DNA of 64,000 bases from Thermomonas sp. S9 (GTDB lineage: Bacteria; Pseudomonadota; Gammaproteobacteria; Xanthomonadales; Xanthomonadaceae). Below the pieces are notes generated by a model. It did no database searches. It was not told the origin of the DNA and saw only the letters and a program-made list of their open reading frames with translations. How positions within the stretch are numbered: the stretch's first letter is position 1; each line of letters begins with the position of its first letter. Location: contig NZ_JAJDFY010000001.1 of NCBI RefSeq assembly GCF_024704365.1, positions 1,407,001-1,471,000 of the forward strand. Direction: 5' to 3'. The translations under genes were made by a program, and so were the position numbers. Below are positions 9,507 to 16,082 of this stretch, piece by piece.

Positions 9507-10730
9507 GTGCGCATCCTGTTCCTGTCCGACAACTTCCCGCCCGAGGGCAACGCCCCGGCGACCCGACTCTACGAGCACGCCACGCGCTGGGTGCGCACCG
9601 GCCATGAGGTCACGGTCATCACCTGCGCCCCGAACTTCCCGGAGGGAAAGCTCTTCGCCGGCTATCGCAATGCCTGGCGGCAGGTGGAGTGGATGGACGG
9701 CATCCGGGTGGTGCGGGTCAAGACCTACATCACCGTCAACGAAGGCTTCCTCAAGCGCACGCTGGACTACCTCAGCTTCATGCTGATGGCGACCGTGATG
9801 AGTCTGTTCGAGCGTCGCCCGGACGTGGTGGTGGCGACCTCGCCCCAGTTCTTCTGCGCCCTGGCCGGCTGGATGGTGGGCGTCCTGAAGTGGCGGCCGT
9901 TCGTGTTCGAGCTGCGCGACCTGTGGCCGGCCTCGATCGTGGCGGTGGGAACGCTGCGCAATCCCTTCATGATCGGCCTGCTGGAACGGTTGGAGCTGTT
10001 TCTGTATCGGCGCGCGGATGCCATCGTGGCGGTCACCGGAGCCTTCCCCAAGAACCTTACCCTGCGCGGGATCGCTGCCGAGAAAATCCACGTCGTCATC
10101 AACGGAGTGGATCTCGAGCCGCTACCAACCGCGCGAGCGGGATGCCGCGCTGGCAAGGAAGTTCGACCTCGAGGGAGGTTCGTCGCGGGCTACATCGGCA
10201 CGCTCGGCCTGGCGCATGCGTTGCCGAAGGTGCTGGAGGCGGCGGAACTGCTGCGCGACCGCGCCGATATCGCGTTTTTCTTCGCCGGTTCCGGTGCCGC
10301 GCGTGCGCGCGTGGAGCAGATGGTTTTCGAGCGGAATTTGCACAATGTACGCCTGATCCCACGCCAGCCGAAAGAGGCGATGCCGGCGCTGTGGAGCCTG
10401 TGCGACCTGGCCATCGTGCCGCTGCTCGATACGCCATTATTCGCGACCGTGATTCCCTCCAAGATGTTCGAGGCGATGGGCATGGGTGTGCCGATCCTGA
10501 TGAGCCTGCCGGAGGGCGAGGCCACCGGCATCGTGCGCGCCACCGGCAGCGGCGTGTGCGTGCCACCGGAAAATCCGCCGGCGATGGCGGCGGAAATCGC
10601 GCGCCTGGCGGATGCGCCGGCGGAGATGGCGCGCCTGCGCCGGCAGGCGCGGGCGGCTGCTCCGCAGTTCTCGCGCGAGACGCTCGCGCAGCGCATGCTC
10701 GCCGTGCTGGAGCGGGTGGCCGCACGATGA
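9507..10730 (+). CDS. GT4 family glycosyltransferase, WbuB-like
   Basis: A glycosyltransferase of about 407 residues opening with VRILFLSDNFPPEGNAPATR, with FELRDLWPASI in the acceptor domain and GYIGTLGLAHALPKVLEAAEL plus PSKMFEAMGMGVPILM in the donor domain. These are the hallmarks of the WbuB-like GT4 group, often a GlcNAc- or L-FucNAc-type transferase in O-antigen and EPS loci. Two compensating indels at about 10121 (extra C) and 10173 (missing G) scramble about 17-20 residues between VVINGVDLE and GRFVAGYIGTLG; in the alternate frame this stretch reads RYQPRERDAALARKFDLEG, as expected. GTG 9507 is taken as start; TTG 9495 is possible. It overlaps the next gene by ATGA. Confidence 0.85.
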   Translation: MRILFLSDNFPPEGNAPATRLYEHATRWVRTGHEVTVITCAPNFPEGKLFAGYRNAWRQVEWMDGIRVVRVKTYITVNEGFLKRTLDYLSFMLMATVMSLFERRPDVVVATSPQFFCALAGWMVGVLKWRPFVFELRDLWPASIVAVGTLRNPFMIGLLERLELFLYRRADAIVAVTGAFPKNLTLRGIAAEKIHVVINGVDLEPLPTARAGCRAGKEVRPRGRFVAGYIGTLGLAHALPKVLEAAELLRDRADIAFFFAGSGAARARVEQMVFERNLHNVRLIPRQPKEAMPALWSLCDLAIVPLLDTPLFATVIPSKMFEAMGMGVPILMSLPEGEATGIVRATGSGVCVPPENPPAMAAEIARLADAPAEMARLRRQARAAAPQFSRETLAQRMLAVLERVAAR

Positions 10731-11842
10731 TCGCAGCAGCCCCCAGCCTGCCGATCAAGCATGCGCGGCGAGCGTTGGCGCAGGCCCTGCTGGGCGCGCC
10801 CTTGCCGCTGGCGCTGGCGGATGCGGATGGCCTGGCGCTGGCGCGGCGCGAGGGCGTGCTGCCCTTGCTGGAGGCGGCTCTGCGCGCATCGCCGCAATGG
10901 CCGGAACTGCCGCAGGCGTTCCGGTACGGGCTGCAGGCGGAGGTCCGGCAGGCGATCGGGCTGGATCTGTTCCGCCGGCACGAACTGGCGCGGGCGGCTG
11001 CCGCGCTGGCGGCCGGTGGATTGCGGGTGTTGCTGTTGAAAGGCAATGCGCTGGGCCTGTGGCTGTATCCGCAGCCGCACCTGCGCGTCACCCGCGACAT
11101 CGACCTGCTGTTCGCCTCGCGCGCGGAGGCCGACCGCGCGGTGGACCTGCTGTCTCCGCTGGGCTATGAGGCGGAGCCGGATCCCGGGCGGCTGTTCTTC
11201 GAGCGCAAGAGCACGCTGCGGGTGGACGGTCGCAGTCGCTGTGAGCTCGACCTGCATTGCCGCCTGCTCAATGCCCCGCTGTTTGCGGAGGCGTTCCCGT
11301 TCCAGCGGCTTTGGTCGCAGGCGCAGCCGCTGCCAGGATTGCCGGACGGCATCCGCGGGCTGTCGCCCGTGCACGCCGTGCTGCATGCCTGCCTGAACCG
11401 CGTGCTCGACATCCAGACCGGCGAGCCGCAGCGGTTGAAGCTGCTGTTCGACGTGCATCTGCTGGCGGCGCGTTTGGAGGCCGGGCACTGGATCGAGCTC
11501 GTGGGGCAAGCGCGCGCGCGCGGTATCGCGGGTGGCTGCCTGCGGGTATTCGATGAAACATCCGCCTTGTTCTGCACCCGGTTCCCCGACGATGTGCTGG
11601 AGGACCTGCGCCGTGCCGCCGCGAGCGAGGCGCTCGACTGGACACGCCTGACCGACTGGCGCTACATGCAGTGGCGCAATTTCCTGGCGGTGCCGGGATG
11701 GAGGGCGCGTTTGCGCTGGCTGTCAAGGCGGTTGCTGCCGACGCACGCGCAACTGGTCGCGCTTTATGGAGCGGAAGGCTATGCACGTTTACTGATGATG
11801 CGATGCCGCCGCTTTTTGGGGCACATGATTTCCAATAGATAA
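10727..11842 (+). CDS. Uncharacterised nucleotidyltransferase family protein
   Basis: 371 residues of the uncharacterised nucleotidyltransferase type (NTP_transf_5-like). LLLKGNALGLWLYPQPHLRVTRDIDLLF near residues 100-130 carries the KG...R..DIDLL pattern of this superfamily, followed by CELDLHCRLLN. The ATG overlaps the preceding glycosyltransferase stop (ATGA), so translation is coupled. Members occur in two settings that both have a PqqD-like protein and an HPr-kinase-like kinase: exosortase-type EPS loci, and lasso peptide clusters such as pseudomycoidin, where a homologue decorates a phosphorylated peptide. Here a kinase, a PqqD-like protein and a lasso precursor lie 1-3 kb downstream on the other strand. 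Involvement in lasso tailoring is an inference. Confidence 0.75.
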   Translation: MIAAAPSLPIKHARRALAQALLGAPLPLALADADGLALARREGVLPLLEAALRASPQWPELPQAFRYGLQAEVRQAIGLDLFRRHELARAAAALAAGGLRVLLLKGNALGLWLYPQPHLRVTRDIDLLFASRAEADRAVDLLSPLGYEAEPDPGRLFFERKSTLRVDGRSRCELDLHCRLLNAPLFAEAFPFQRLWSQAQPLPGLPDGIRGLSPVHAVLHACLNRVLDIQTGEPQRLKLLFDVHLLAARLEAGHWIELVGQARARGIAGGCLRVFDETSALFCTRFPDDVLEDLRRAAASEALDWTRLTDWRYMQWRNFLAVPGWRARLRWLSRRLLPTHAQLVALYGAEGYARLLMMRCRRFLGHMISNR

Positions 11843-11869
11843 AAAATCTCAGCTGTCTGGAGTAATGAA

Positions 11870-12880
11870 ATGCGAGTTTTGGTCACCGGCACCGCCGGCT
11901 TCATCGGTTCCCACGCCGCCCAGCGCCTGCTGGCGCGCGGCGACGAGGTCGTCGGCTTCGACAACCTCAACGACTACTACGACACCACCCTGAAGCAGGC
12001 ACGGCTGGCGCGGCTGCTGGAGCGGCCTGGCTATACCCACGTCACCGCCGATCTGGCCGACCGCGCTGCGGTGGAGCAGGTGTTCGCCGCCCACAGGCCG
12101 CAGCGGGTGGTGCATCTGGCCGCGCAGGCCGGCGTGCGCTACGCCGCGGAGAACCCGCATGTGTACATGCAGAGCAACGTGGTCGGTTTCTTGCACGTGC
12201 TGGAGGGCTGCCGTCATCACGGCGTGGAGCATCTGGTGTATGCCTCCACCAGCTCGGTATATGGCGCCAACACCGCGATGCCGTTCTCCGAGCATGCGCC
12301 CACCGAGCATCCGCTGACGCTGTACGCAGCCAGCAAGAAAGCCAACGAGATGATGGCGCACAGCTACGCCCATCTGTACGGGATTCCCTGCACCGGGCTG
12401 CGCTTTTTTACCGTGTATGGTCCGTGGGGACGGCCGGACATGGCGCTGTTCCTGTTCACTCGCGCCATCCTCGAGGGCAAGCCGATCCGGGTGTTCAACC
12501 ACGGCCGCCATAAGCGCAGCTTCACTTACGTGGACGACATCGTGGAGGGCGTGGTGCGCATCCTGGACCGGGTGCCTGGCAAGAATCCGGCGTGGTCGGG
12601 AGCGCAGCCGGACCCGGCCACCAGCGGCGTGGCGCCTTACCGCCTGTACAACATCGGCAATGAACAGCCGGTGGAGCTGCTGCGCTACATCGAGGTGCTG
12701 GAGCAGTACCTGGGCCGCAAGGCGCAGATGGAACTGCTGCCGTTGCAACCGGGCGACGTGCCGGATACCGAGGCCGATGTCTCCGATCTGGTGGCCGCCA
12801 CCGGCTATCGCCCGCAGGTCTCGGTGGAAACGGGCGTGGCCCGGTTCGTGGACTGGTATCGCGGCTATTACGGCGTGTGA
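11870..12880 (+). CDS. NAD-dependent epimerase, UDP-glucuronate 4-epimerase-like
   Basis: A 336-residue extended short-chain dehydrogenase. It has the N-terminal nucleotide motif [42 protein letters not shown], the [11 protein letters not shown]er/Thr, the catalytic YAASKKANE (YxxxK) and [17 protein letters not shown]. The last motifs are typical of UDP-glucuronate 4-epimerases (Uge/LpsL type), which supply UDP-galacturonate for capsule, LPS or EPS. Start ATG 11870 follows a GGAGTAATGAA-type ribosome site. The frame is intact. It ends convergently with the HPr-kinase-like gene, overlapping it by 13 bases, so this is the right edge of the EPS operon before the lasso cluster. Confidence 0.85.
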   Translation: MRVLVTGTAGFIGSHAAQRLLARGDEVVGFDNLNDYYDTTLKQARLARLLERPGYTHVTADLADRAAVEQVFAAHRPQRVVHLAAQAGVRYAAENPHVYMQSNVVGFLHVLEGCRHHGVEHLVYASTSSVYGANTAMPFSEHAPTEHPLTLYAASKKANEMMAHSYAHLYGIPCTGLRFFTVYGPWGRPDMALFLFTRAILEGKPIRVFNHGRHKRSFTYVDDIVEGVVRILDRVPGKNPAWSGAQPDPATSGVAPYRLYNIGNEQPVELLRYIEVLEQYLGRKAQMELLPLQPGDVPDTEADVSDLVAATGYRPQVSVETGVARFVDWYRGYYGV

Positions 12881-13801
12881 GCCCGAGGCGGCGGGCCGAC
12901 CGGGGCTCCCGCGCAGCCCGGCGTGTTTTCCAGCATCGACAGCAGCAAGGTTTCCACCTGCGGCAGCGCCTCGTAGCGGCGCGGATAGTCCAGCCGGTAG
13001 CTGATGCCGGCGCGCGCCAGCGCCGCCACGTGCCGGAACTGGCGCGTCAGCACCTGCCGGTCGTGCACGTCCAGCAGGAACCCGTGCTGCACCCAAGCCA
13101 GGTGCGCCTGCGGCGGCGGCAGGGGTTCGAGGATTGGGCGCGTCGCGCTGCCATCGCCCAGGAAGCAGGCCATGCGCAGCGGCACGGGTGTATCGCAGAC
13201 GGATAGCCAGCCCTGCGCGGGGAAGCGCTGTTTGCGGGTATAGGCCACCGCTGCCGACGGCATGGCCTCGGCCGGGAGCAGGGCGTCGCGGCTGTCTTCC
13301 CACAGGCGGACCGAGGGCTGGTTGGGAACCGCCAGCCAGCCGGATCCGGACTGCCGCAGTTCGAGGCCGTCATCGCTGAGCAGGGCATGCCCGCGCCGCG
13401 CCAGGAAGGTGGCGAGGGTGGATTTCCCGCGCCCGCTGCTGCCCAGAAAGGCTACGGCGCCGCCGCCGACGGCCAGCGCGCTGGCATGGAACACCGGGCG
13501 CTGCTGCAGGCCCAGCGTGGCGGGCAGCACCTGGTTGGCGAACAGGTGCTGGAGGGTGGGGGGCGTCGGTGTCGGCCGCCGGGATGCAGTCCACCTGCAG
13601 CCCGTCGCCGGACAGCAGGAAATCGGCCAGCGCCGGAAACCGCATCCGGTAGCCTGCGGGGGTGCGGTGTACCAGGCACCAGGGCTGGCCATCGGGCAGG
13701 GTCCAGCAGTGCAAGGGCGCGCGGGTGTCCTCTACCTGCGGCTGCGCGGCGTGGATGGTGAGCGTCGGCGGGGCGGCATGTGCGGGCATCGGTTCAATCA
13801 T
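12868..13801 (-). CDS. HPr-kinase-like kinase of the lasso peptide cluster (frameshifted)
   Basis: About 310 residues after correction. A P-loop [14 protein letters not shown] near residue 116 is preceded by [16 protein letters not shown] and followed by LLSDDGLEL, the layout of HprK-related kinases. Homologues in lasso peptide clusters (the paeninodin type) phosphorylate the peptide; others (HprK-related kinase A) accompany PqqD-like proteins in exosortase loci. The start ATG 13801 overlaps the B2 gene by 8 bases. The frame breaks at about 13558 in a six-C run; removing one C joins [11 protein letters not shown] to [19 protein letters not shown]. The predicted core peptide ends in Pro, so the substrate residue is unclear. 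Confidence 0.78.
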
Positions 13802-14244
13802 GGTCGCTGGCCCGTGTGGGCCGGAACGGGGTATGTTCCAGAGGCGAGGGGTCGAGGCTGGTGCCTTCGAGCTCCACCCAGGCATGCATCGCCGGCTGGC
13901 CGTCCGTCCGGCGCAGGCCGAGCAACAGCTGCGGGGCCAGCCCGCGCCGGCGCAGCAGCAGGTGCAGCAGCAGGGCCTGGCGCAGGCAGGTGGCCGGTAG
14001 CCCGCGGCGGCCGGCAATCGCCAGCAGCCCCGCCAGGCGGCGCGCCGCTTCCAGCTCTTGCGTAGTGGCGGGATGGCGCTGGCGACGGTGGCCAACGCGT
14101 TCGACCAGGGCCAGCATGCGGCGGTAGCCCAGCAGCGACAGGCCCAGCGAAACCAGCGGAAGCATCAGCAGCAGCAGCGGGAACAGCCCAGCGTTCGCGC
14201 GCGGGCAGTGCCCACCAGCGCGCCAGATGCCGCGCCAGGCTCAT
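13794..14244 (-). CDS. Lasso peptide B2 leader protease, transglutaminase-like (frameshifted)
   Basis: A 149-residue protein of the lasso peptide biosynthesis B2 family, the Cys-His-Asp protease that removes the leader once B1 has bound it. The Cys is in GLPATCLRQALLLHLLLRRRG, the His in QPAMHAWVELEG, and the Asp follows in SLDPSPLEHTPF. The N-terminal part has a hydrophobic stretch (WLFPLLLLMLPLVSLGLSLL) after correction. One extra G near 14186 breaks the frame after ARERW. ATG 14244 overlaps the B1 stop (ATGA). It is separate from B1, so this is a split-B cluster. Confidence 0.85.
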
Positions 14245-14523
14245 TCCAGGGTGATCAGGCCGGCGGCGTGCAACTGCTCTGCCAGCGCCAGCAGGTCGCG
14301 CTCGATGCGCTCGGGGGGCGTCGAATTCCGCGCACAGAACCCGGTGGACCTCCTGCAGGGAGATGCGGTGTTCCAGCAGCTGCCAGACACGGGTACCGAC
14401 CGTGTTCAGCCCGAAATAACGCTCGCCGGCCAGGTCCAGCAGGACGGCCTCACCGCCATCGTCCTGCGACAGCACATGCCCGGAGCGGCATGCGCTCCGG
14501 GACATGAGGGATGATAGAGCCAT
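14241..14523 (-). CDS. Lasso peptide B1 protein, PqqD-like precursor recognition element (frameshifted)
   Basis: About 93 residues with the PqqD/RRE pattern: GEAVLLDLAGERYFGLNTVGTRVWQLLEH, then LQEVHRVLCAEFDAPERIERDLLALAEQLHAAGLITLE once a one-base excess in a C run at about 14314 is removed. B1 proteins bind the YxxPxLxxxG part of the lasso leader and present it to B2. ATG 14523 is 16 bases after the precursor stop; the in-frame ATG 14505 is an alternative. The start region overlaps a strong hairpin (14479-14501), which may lower B1 expression relative to the precursor. Confidence 0.85.
14479..14501. promoter_or_regulatory. Perfect 9-bp hairpin just after the lasso precursor gene
   Basis: CCCGGAGCG (14479-14487) and CGCTCCGGG (14493-14501) form a perfect inverted repeat with a 5-base loop, about 40 bases downstream of the precursor stop on the minus strand and over the first codons of B1. 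There is no T tract, so it is not a classical terminator. A hairpin after the A gene is a common way of keeping precursor mRNA more abundant than mRNA for the enzymes. Confidence 0.5.
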
Positions 14524-14539
14524 TAATGCGATGCGGTTA

Positions 14540-14689
14540 TCAGGGTTTCTTCGCAGGAGTCGGCATACCGCCTTCCGGCGAACTGGCAGTACCAGATTGC
14601 GTCAGCGCGGTTAAGGTGCCGAATTCGATCAGTGCGGGAGCTTGATAGGGTTTGCGATCGGCAAGCTGCATCGGCGTGTTTTGAGTCAT
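14540..14689 (-). CDS. Lasso peptide precursor (49 residues)
   Basis: ATG 14689 to TGA 14540. The leader, about residues 1-31, carries the canonical recognition pattern YxxPxLxxxGxxxxLT (YQAPALIEFGTLTALT), read by B1. The conserved Thr sits at -2 (LTQ), so cleavage after Gln31 gives the 18-residue core SGTASSPEGGMPTPAKKP. Its only acidic residue is Glu8, matching an 8-residue macrolactam ring between the Ser1 amine and the Glu8 side chain. The tail GGMPTPAKKP has no aromatic residue and ends in Pro. It is 26 bases after the membrane-anchored protein gene and 16 before B1. Local base composition is poorer in G+C than in the enzyme genes. Confidence 0.88.
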   Translation of the reverse strand: MTQNTPMQLADRKPYQAPALIEFGTLTALTQSGTASSPEGGMPTPAKKP

Positions 14690-14715
14690 TGGATTTCTCC
14701 AGAAGCGAACATGGT

Positions 14716-15324
14716 TTAGTACAAATATAGTTGCAGGTTGACGCCTTCACTCCCGCCGCCCAAGGGCACCGCGATGATGCGAGCCGCAGGAGGCAGGTTT
14801 TTCCCGCCCATCAGCAACAGGCGATTGGCCCATTCACTCGCTAGAGTTTCATCTGCAAAGCCCGCGCTAATCAAACAGCGTCGCCCACGGCACGTGGTTT
14901 GTAGTCCAACGGGGCGCGCGGCATCCGATGGCATGCTCTGGATGGCCTGCTGGAGCGCCTTGACACGAAGCTGTTCAACACCGGGAATGGAAGGCTCCTG
15001 GCTCATGAGCTTATCCATCTCGCGCGCTGCTTGATCCGGAGGTTGAACGTTTTTCAGCCGGCTGATCACTTGTGCCCTGTCTTCAGTTTGGGGGGCAAAT
15101 GTTGGAGCCGACCTGGCCAGCACACGCGATTGCGAGGGGGGTGTCCAGCCCTCGTTTGCGAGATCCTGATCATCTGCATCATCCCTGTGCAGCTGCGAGC
15201 CAAGTTGCATCTGTAGGTGCGTAAGCCGATCTGTCAAGCGAATATACAACAGCACGTTGATCGCTGATGCCAGACAGGCAACAGCGAGCAGAAGTGCCAT
15301 CCAGTGCGGCGTGCGCGTCGACAT
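14716..15324 (-). CDS. Membrane-anchored protein of unknown function in the lasso operon
   Basis: 202 residues not recognised as a named family. One N-terminal transmembrane segment (WMALLLAVACLASAINVLLYI, about residues 8-28) is followed by a polar, probably coiled linker rich in Gln/Asp and a C-terminal domain with a CRGRRC cysteine pair near residue 145 and an ending rich in hydrophobics (VNLQLYLY). The expected topology is a short cytoplasmic N-terminus with the bulk in the periplasm. It lies between a secreted protein gene (34-base gap) and the lasso precursor (26-base gap) on the same strand, so it is probably co-transcribed. A role in immunity, export or an unrelated surface function is open. 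Confidence 0.7.
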   Translation of the reverse strand: MSTRTPHWMALLLAVACLASAINVLLYIRLTDRLTHLQMQLGSQLHRDDADDQDLANEGWTPPSQSRVLARSAPTFAPQTEDRAQVISRLKNVQPPDQAAREMDKLMSQEPSIPGVEQLRVKALQQAIQSMPSDAARPVGLQTTCRGRRCLISAGFADETLASEWANRLLLMGGKNLPPAARIIAVPLGGGSEGVNLQLYLY

Positions 15325-15358
15325 TTAGGAGTGTAAAGGGAGTGCGATTGCTTCGATT

Positions 15359-15892
15359 TTAATGGTCGTAAGCGACGTAGGTGTCATCCAGTTCTGAGCG
15401 TGCCGGCATGGTGCAGCGAACGCTGATGGGGCCGTAGAAGTAGCGGCCAGTGGAAGTAGGATCCCATGAAAAAGCAATCTGAGCTCCATTCGTGAAAGTC
15501 TTGGGATTTCCACCGATAGGCTGATACGTAGCGGCACCCGACTGGGCAAAGAACCCTTCGCTCATGACGCAGGACATTGAGCCGTAGGGGGTGCTAATGG
15601 GGCGAGCAAAAACCGCGACGTAGGTCACCACGCCGCCACCCAATGCGGTTGCCGTAAGGTCGGAGGCTAGTTCGCAGACGACATCCACAGGCGAAGACGT
15701 ATTGTTCATGAGGCGCCCAGCTGCCCGGGTGAGCTTGCTGTCGTTGATGGCATTCACGCCGTGGCAGGCCGCGCCAGCGTTCTGGTAGAAGGAACGGGTC
15801 ACCGCCGATGCCGGTGCCGAATAAAGCGCCCCGCAGGCCAGCGCGATGGCGCCGAACATCAGGGTCTTGGAGAAGCCGTTCGAAGTGCTCAT
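15359..15892 (-). CDS. Secreted protein of unknown function, first gene of the lasso operon
   Basis: 177 residues with a clear Sec signal peptide: basic N-terminus, hydrophobic core TLMFGAIALACGALY and a likely cleavage after SAPASA. The mature part has four cysteines in the contexts ACHGVNAIND, VVCELASDL, MSCVMSEG and VRCTMPA, and alternating hydrophobic/polar stretches suggesting a beta-rich fold. I do not recognise a named family; similar Cys-containing secreted hypotheticals occur in Lysobacter relatives. The start ATG 15892 has a good GGGAGGG ribosome site. It is divergent from the lasso cyclase with about 190 bases between them. Confidence 0.7.
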   Translation of the reverse strand: MSTSNGFSKTLMFGAIALACGALYSAPASAVTRSFYQNAGAACHGVNAINDSKLTRAAGRLMNNTSSPVDVVCELASDLTATALGGGVVTYVAVFARPISTPYGSMSCVMSEGFFAQSGAATYQPIGGNPKTFTNGAQIAFSWDPTSTGRYFYGPISVRCTMPARSELDDTYVAYDH

Positions 15893-15990
15893 TGGGTAGT
15901 CCCTCCCGGTGGATTGGCATGTGTGGGGCGCGGTAGTCCAAGAACGCCAAAGCTGCCGCCTCGAGGAGGCAGGCAGCACTCGGCGACTGA

Positions 15991-16019
15991 TTGACCCAAG
16001 CCTATTTAATCTTGATAAG
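15991..16019 (+). promoter_or_regulatory. Predicted sigma-70 promoter for the lasso cyclase/exporter
   Basis: TTGACC (15991-15996) and GATAAG (16014-16019) are separated by exactly 17 bases, in an unusually A+T-rich patch of the divergent intergenic region, 64 bases upstream of the cyclase ATG. The match to TTGACA/TATAAT is moderate. The opposite-strand operon must start from the same about 190-base region. Confidence 0.4.
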
Positions 16020-16082
16020 CTCGCTCGTCAAGTGGAACTTTGTGACGCGAAGCGAAGGCGGCGGGCCAGGGACGAGGTGTGA

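Noticed and set aside
12868..14523. PqqD-like protein plus HprK-related kinase read as an exosortase-type HPr-rel-A system instead of lasso genes
   Set aside because: The two families do occur in EPS/exosortase loci, but here a precursor with a lasso leader, a B2 protease and an Asn-synthetase-like cyclase are present, and no exosortase or PEP-CTERM protein is seen. The kinase alone could still belong to either context.
14540..14689. Core beginning at Gly33 with a 7-residue ring (xanthomonin-like)
   Set aside because: It would put the conserved leader Thr at -3 instead of -2. Cleavage before Ser32 with an 8-residue ring fits the rule better, although the alternative cannot be excluded by sequence alone.
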